A DNA stretch of 64,000 bases from Halothermothrix sp. (GTDB taxonomy: Bacteria; Bacillota; Halanaerobiia; DY22613): NCBI GenBank assembly GCA_016841825.1, contig JAENYK010000005.1:248001-312000 (forward strand), read 5' to 3'. Under the pieces are notes generated by a model. The model was not told the DNA's origin. It saw nothing but the letters and a program-made list of their open reading frames with translations, and made no database searches. Both the position numbers and the translations under genes were made by a program. Below are positions 59,503 to 64,000 of the stretch, in pieces (the stretch's first letter is position 1; the number at the start of each line of letters is the position of its first letter).

Positions 59503-60640
59503 TAGCAATCCCCTTTCTCCGATCATATCGATAATAGGCAGCACAGGTTCCCTCAGAAGAGACCATACATGCTCCCAGAGGTGATTCTGGCAGACAGGAT
59601 CTAGCAAATGCCGGACAGTCTACAGGTGTCCTTTGTCCAGTTAATATCAATCCACAGATACATGATTCTTCCTCAGAACTATCGACTAAGATCTGCTGGA
59701 TACCATGCTTTAAAGATTGAACAGTCGAAGAATTCTTATTACTTAACAGATCAAAATTCTCCCACGGCTCCTGTAATTTTAAACCTGAATCTGCTATCTC
59801 ACCAAGCCCCCGCCATTCACTATTTACCGGGGTAAAATACCTGTGAATCAATTCCAGGGCATGAATATTACCTTCATCTTTGACAACTCTATGGTAAGTA
59901 TTCTCGATCTCTATCCGACCTTCTACTAGTTGAAGCATAATTCTATAGATACTATGGATTATATCCAGAGGTTCAAATCCGGTTACAACCCCCGGTATAC
60001 CCTTCTCTTCTGCCAAAAATCTGTATGGATTAAGCCCAATGATCGCACTTACATGTCCCGGTAAGATAAATCCATCGATTTTAAAATTCTCAGCTGTCAA
60101 AACCCTTAATGCTGGAGGGATTAACTTATGGGCATTTAATATTTTTAAATTATTAATTCCCCTCCTCTGTGCTTCCTTAAGGGTAATAATACTTAAAGGT
60201 ATCGTTGTCTCAAAACCTACTGCCAGAAAAACTATGAGTTTACTGCAATTCTCTTCAGCCACTTGCAAACTGTCCACAGGTGAATAGACAATCTCCACTC
60301 TGCCGCCTTCAGCTTTGGTCTGAAGCAGAGAACCCAATCTACCCGGAACCCGCATTAGATCCCCAAAAGTCGTCAAAATTACTCCAGGTTCTCTGGCCAA
60401 AAGGATTGCCTGATCGACATAGTTCGTCGGTGTAACACAGACCGGACACCCTGGCCCTGAGACCAGCTCCAAATTCTTTGGTAAAAGATCTCTGATGCCA
60501 AAATGAAATATGCTATGGGTATGGGTCCCACAAACTTCCATTAACCTGATGGGTCGATCCATAAATCTCACCAAATGATGAATCTTATCTGCAAGTTTTT
60601 TGATTAGAACTGGATCACGATACTGATTTACCACATTCAA
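59495..60640 (-). CDS. hypD: Hydrogenase maturation protein HypD
   Basis: HypD carries a [4Fe-4S] cluster and, with HypC, holds the Fe(CN)2CO unit. The 381-residue protein has VCGTHTHSIFHFGI, VSGPGCPVCVTPTNYVD, FLAVGFETTIP, LPGHVSAIIG, EPLDI and the C-terminal cysteine-rich DCPAFARSCLPESPLGACMVSSEGTCAAYYRY. The start at 60640 overlaps the hypC stop by 4 nt (ATGA type). Confidence 0.95.
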   Translation of the reverse strand: MNVVNQYRDPVLIKKLADKIHHLVRFMDRPIRLMEVCGTHTHSIFHFGIRDLLPKNLELVSGPGCPVCVTPTNYVDQAILLAREPGVILTTFGDLMRVPGRLGSLLQTKAEGGRVEIVYSPVDSLQVAEENCSKLIVFLAVGFETTIPLSIITLKEAQRRGINNLKILNAHKLIPPALRVLTAENFKIDGFILPGHVSAIIGLNPYRFLAEEKGIPGVVTGFEPLDIIHSIYRIMLQLVEGRIEIENTYHRVVKDEGNIHALELIHRYFTPVNSEWRGLGEIADSGLKLQEPWENFDLLSNKNSSTVQSLKHGIQQILVDSSEEESCICGLILTGQRTPVDCPAFARSCLPESPLGACMVSSEGTCAAYYRYDRRKGIANV

Positions 60641-60852
60641 TTTAGCAACAACTCCTCTAACAACTCCAGAGTAGCATTAGCCTCCTGTTGATTTATCAGT
60701 TCAATAGCCACTCCGGCATGAATCAGCACAAAATCTCCAATCTTAGCTTCCGGAACCAATGTCAGGTTAACCCGCTGTTGAATTCCCCTGGACTGGACAA
60801 CTCCTTTTGTCTCAACAATCTCAACTATCATTCCCGGTACTCCAATGCACAT
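60637..60852 (-). CDS. hypC: Hydrogenase maturation chaperone HypC
   Basis: A 71-residue HypC/HupF protein. It starts MCIGVPGMIVEI with the essential Cys2 that binds the iron unit with HypD. GDFVLIHAGVAIELI is the conserved second part. I chose ATG at 60852 because the Met-Cys start is obligatory and GGGAGGTAAGC precedes it. The frame extended upstream lies inside hypF. Confidence 0.95.
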   Translation of the reverse strand: MCIGVPGMIVEIVETKGVVQSRGIQQRVNLTLVPEAKIGDFVLIHAGVAIELINQQEANATLELLEELLLN

Positions 60853-60856
60853 CTGC

Positions 60857-63223
60857 TTACCTCCCAAAACATTTCTCCTGATGATTTGCCACATAAATCT
60901 GACCCAGGGCCAGACCTCCATCATTAACCGGAATCAGATGGGGTAAATATACCGCAAATCCCGCCAATTCCAACCTCCTTTGCAGAGCTAAACTCAGCAG
61001 CCTATTCTGAAATACCCCACCACCAAGGACTACCGTTTCCAGATGATGAATCTCCCTGGCCAGTATAGCTGACCGATAGGCAATGTCAACGATTGTACTA
61101 TGAAAACATTGCGCAACTTCTTTAACTTTTCTTCCCTGATAGATCTCTTGAGCAATTCTGGCGATCATGGGTAATGGGTCAATCTCATAACACAGACCAG
61201 TAAAACAGATTGTATATGAATATACCTGGTCAACGGGCGCCAACTCTTCTTCTGCCAATTCTTCTAAATAAATTGCTGCCTGACCCTCAAAGGTCACCTC
61301 TCCCCTGACCCCACAGATCGCAGATACTGCATCAAATAATCTACCCATACTGGAACTTTCTGGGCTCTGAATTCCCTGCTTTAATAGTTCCTGTAACCGA
61401 TACCATTGTGAGATATCCACATCTTGCCACAACGGTAGGTCGTAAGTCCACTTTTCCTCAACCATTGCCTTTTCCAAATAACCGGCTCCAATTCGCCAGG
61501 GTTCCATGATAGCCTTTTCTCCTCCCGGTAATGGCAGATATTTGAGATGGGCAAAACGCTGAAATTTCTCTGGAGAAGCGATTAAAATCTCTCCACCCCA
61601 AATCTTACCATCGGTTCCATAACCCGTTCCATCAAAGGCAATCCCGATAACATTTTGGGTCAAATTATATTCTGCCAGACAACTGGCAATATGTGCATGG
61701 TGATGCTGAACTCCAATTCTTTTTTTCTCTCGATACCTCTTTTGTGCATATTTTGTAGATAGATACCCAGGGTGGAGATCATATGCGATAATTTCTGGTT
61801 CTACTTCCAACAGAGCTATCAACTCATCAATCAATCGCTGATAAAGGTGATAACTACTCCTGGTTTTAAGATCACCAATATGCTGACTGAGAAAGACCTG
61901 ATCTTTTCTGGTCAGAGCGAAGGTATTTTTTAACTCACCTCCACATGCTAAAATATTCTGTTCACCCAGGCTGGCAATCTTTAGCGGTAATGGAGCATAA
62001 CCCCTACTGCGTCTAAGCATAATTGGCTCTTTATCTACACGTTGAACAGAATCATCACATGGTCTAATTATTTGACGATTATGCAGTAAAAAATAATCAA
62101 CAACTCCTCCCAATCGGGAGATAGCTTCCTGATCTTGATAAATAATTGGTTCGCCACTAAAGTTCCCACTGGTTACCACCAATACCTTCAGACGCGAATC
62201 AAATAGCATATAATGTAAGGGGGTATAGGGCAGCATTACTCCCAACCTTTTCTCTAATCGAGCCAACTCGGTTGTGATCCCATCATCTCCTTTAGCTAAC
62301 CATTTCAGTAAAACGATGGGCCTGGAAGGTGATAATAATAACCTTTCTTCTGCAGGTGTTACCTGACAATATTGCTTCACTGTCTCCAGATCAGGCATCA
62401 TCACTGCTAACGGTTTATTGGGACGGTGTTTGCGTTTGCGTAAAGCCTGTACACTCTCTTGATTCCTGGCATCACAAACCAGATGATATCCTCCCAAACC
62501 TTTCACACCGGCGATCTTACCCTGCGTTAATAGTTCCCGTAAACTGACCGCTGGCATCGCCCATTCTGGCCAGACCGGATTACCTTCTCTTGATGCAACC
62601 TCAGTCAGATCACTACAGATGAGCTCCTGACCCCGATGATCGGTTAAATATATCCGGGGACCACAGACTGGACAAGCATTAGGTTGAGCATGGAACCGTC
62701 GATCTCCCTGATCGACATATTCCTTTTGGCACTCAGAACACATGTTAAACTCTCCCATAGTAGTAAAAGGACGATCATAAGGAATAGCTTTTATAATCGT
62801 AAATCTCGGCCCACAATTGGTACAATTAATAAAAGGATACAGATATCTAGTATTTTCCGGGTCAAGCAACTCCCGTAAGCAATCAGAACAGATAGCCATA
62901 TCCGGAGAGATCAGAGTCTGTGCTTTTTTTAGACGGTCAGTATTCTTAATAACAAAATCATTATCTCTTCGCAGTGGAATGGTCATGGTTTTAATAGTGT
63001 CAATTTGAGCCAGAGGAGGAACCCGTGAACTAATATCTCGCAGAAAAACAGCTATTTGTCCCACTGTTCCCTCCACCTCAATCAACACCCCTAGACTATC
63101 ATTGGTCACCCAGCCCTTTAATTGGTGCTCTTTTGCCAGGTTAAAAATAAAAGGGCGAAACCCCACTCCCTGAACTACACCCTGTACTCTAATTTTAGTT
63201 CGGCTCTCTACCAGACTACACAT
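60857..63223 (-). CDS. hypF: Carbamoyltransferase HypF
   Basis: A 788-residue protein that moves the carbamoyl group to HypE. Domains in order: acylphosphatase (KIRVQGVVQGVGFRPFIFNLA, residues ~8-95), two CxxC zinc fingers (CSDCL, CTNCG, CSECQ, CPVCG), YrdC-like domain (KGLGGYHLVCDA, residues ~230-400), and a Kae1-like C-terminal domain with HHHAHIASCLAEY and AFDGTGYGTDG. The ATG overlaps the tatC stop by 8 nt, and hypC starts 4 nt after its stop. Confidence 0.95.
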   Translation of the reverse strand: MCSLVESRTKIRVQGVVQGVGFRPFIFNLAKEHQLKGWVTNDSLGVLIEVEGTVGQIAVFLRDISSRVPPLAQIDTIKTMTIPLRRDNDFVIKNTDRLKKAQTLISPDMAICSDCLRELLDPENTRYLYPFINCTNCGPRFTIIKAIPYDRPFTTMGEFNMCSECQKEYVDQGDRRFHAQPNACPVCGPRIYLTDHRGQELICSDLTEVASREGNPVWPEWAMPAVSLRELLTQGKIAGVKGLGGYHLVCDARNQESVQALRKRKHRPNKPLAVMMPDLETVKQYCQVTPAEERLLLSPSRPIVLLKWLAKGDDGITTELARLEKRLGVMLPYTPLHYMLFDSRLKVLVVTSGNFSGEPIIYQDQEAISRLGGVVDYFLLHNRQIIRPCDDSVQRVDKEPIMLRRSRGYAPLPLKIASLGEQNILACGGELKNTFALTRKDQVFLSQHIGDLKTRSSYHLYQRLIDELIALLEVEPEIIAYDLHPGYLSTKYAQKRYREKKRIGVQHHHAHIASCLAEYNLTQNVIGIAFDGTGYGTDGKIWGGEILIASPEKFQRFAHLKYLPLPGGEKAIMEPWRIGAGYLEKAMVEEKWTYDLPLWQDVDISQWYRLQELLKQGIQSPESSSMGRLFDAVSAICGVRGEVTFEGQAAIYLEELAEEELAPVDQVYSYTICFTGLCYEIDPLPMIARIAQEIYQGRKVKEVAQCFHSTIVDIAYRSAILAREIHHLETVVLGGGVFQNRLLSLALQRRLELAGFAVYLPHLIPVNDGGLALGQIYVANHQEKCFGR

Positions 63224-63977
63224 CTTCCATTAAGCTCTCCTTTTTCCGCTTTCTCCACCAAACGATATATGATATCCAGACACTCACTTCATATAAAAGT
63301 AAAAGCGGCCCTGCCAGCAGCAATTGAGTTATCACATCGGGTGGTGTTAAAACAGCTCCAACCACCACTGATAGGACAATCGCATATTTTCGATGTTTCC
63401 TCAAAAAATCTGGTGTAATTACTCTTAATTTGACCAATCCGATGGTGAGCAAAGGTAATTGAAAAAGTAAGGCCATAACAATCATAATGTTGGTAATAAA
63501 ACTAATATATCTCTGAACCGATAACATGGGTTTTAGCTGTAATGTATCAAAATTCAATAAGTATTGTAGTCCTATAGGAAGTAACACAAAATATCCAAAG
63601 GCAAGTCCCCCCAACATTAAGAGAATAGCTGCGGGAATCAAAAGTAATAATATTCTTTTCTCAGCCTGATATAAACCTGGTAAAACAAATTTTAACAGTT
63701 GAAATAAAATTACTGGACTTGCGAGAATCATTCCACCATATATGGCTAACCTGAGAAAAGTTAAAAATCCTTCTGCAGGAGCAATATAGACTAACTCTGT
63801 GACTCCAAGCGGTTCGGTCATATAGTAGTATACCTTATCTGCATACATAAAGACGATTACAGCCCCCACAAAGCAACTCAAAATAGCCTTCAAAATACAT
63901 CTACGTAAATCGGTGAGATGCTGAACTAAAGGCATCTCCTTCTCTTCTTCTATTGGTTTAAGACTTGTTCTTCTCAT
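63216..63977 (-). CDS. tatC: Twin-arginine translocase subunit TatC
   Basis: A 253-residue inner-membrane protein with six helices, the receptor for twin-arginine signals. Conserved are PLVQHLTDLRRCILKA, the F-x-x-P-x(N)-P site before helix 1-2 loops, PAEGFLTFLRLAIYGG, VLPGLYQAEKR and the last pair LTPPDVITQLLLAGPLLLLYE. The chosen ATG at 63977 lies after GGAAGAGAATA; a TTG at 63998 is weaker. Its position before hypF fits export of a Tat-dependent hydrogenase small subunit; the structural genes should lie beyond 64000. Confidence 0.92.
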   Translation of the reverse strand: MRRTSLKPIEEEKEMPLVQHLTDLRRCILKAILSCFVGAVIVFMYADKVYYYMTEPLGVTELVYIAPAEGFLTFLRLAIYGGMILASPVILFQLLKFVLPGLYQAEKRILLLLIPAAILLMLGGLAFGYFVLLPIGLQYLLNFDTLQLKPMLSVQRYISFITNIMIVMALLFQLPLLTIGLVKLRVITPDFLRKHRKYAIVLSVVVGAVLTPPDVITQLLLAGPLLLLYEVSVWISYIVWWRKRKKESLMEDV

Positions 63978-64000
63978 TATTCTCTTCCAGGACTTCAATA

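Overview
The window looks like an AT-rich chromosome segment of an anaerobic, fermentative bacterium in or near the Halanaerobiales, i.e. a Firmicute with two membranes. This placement is inference from gene content and layout. The content includes AddAB, PrpR-type sigma-54 regulation, glycyl-radical enzymes, Hyp hydrogenase maturation and GGAGG-type ribosome sites. The two-membrane view rests on a PBP1C/alpha-2-macroglobulin pair and on a solute-binding protein with a Sec signal but no lipobox. Nearly all genes lie on the minus strand. No rRNA, tRNA or complete transposon was seen.

Region 1 (1-6130) is the most unusual part. A minus-strand CRISPR locus holds one intact cas6 (5168-6130), cas1 (269-1288) and cas2 (1-264, cut by the window edge). 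Between cas6 and cas1 a unit made of a cas6 3' end, a leader and a short CRISPR array is repeated in tandem. There are four leader copies. Three are followed by real arrays (6, 4 and 5 spacers) and one by a single eroded repeat. About 493 bases read as identical in all four copies. Each array ends with the same 39-nt fossil spacer and half repeat, so the arrays arose by duplication of one ancestral locus. No effector genes are visible.

Region 2 (6565-13740) is a sigma-54-controlled sugar-acid operon. A PrpR-type activator gene is followed by a -24/-12 promoter, a split UxaA-type dehydratase (SAF subunit plus large subunit), a KdgT-type permease, a four-carbon acid sugar kinase and a PdxA2-type dehydrogenase, closed by a terminator.

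Region 3 (13948-25460) has a YjjI/YjjW glycyl-radical enzyme pair, a small membrane protein, a DUF116 protein, a secreted subtilase with a consensus promoter, a GT4 glycosyltransferase, a decayed alpha/beta-hydrolase, a CheW-type protein, an EamA transporter and an exported FG-GAP-like protein.

Region 4 (25554-50086) has addAB, a DUF1232 protein, an MFS transporter, an M42 peptidase, pbpC with an alpha-2-macroglobulin gene, a MazG-like protein, a peroxiredoxin, an exported zincin/beta-propeller protein, a TPR protein and a free-methionine-sulfoxide reductase. Small dispersed repeats that may be IS200/IS605-type end remnants lie at 32705, 38290, 48184 and 13785.

Region 5 (50208-63977) has a PEGA/PQQ-propeller protein, a peptide-type ABC importer without visible ATPases, an ion-transporter-like permease, a DUF4097-like lipoprotein, and a tatC-hypF-hypC-hypD-hypE run that continues past the right edge, probably towards a [NiFe] hydrogenase operon.
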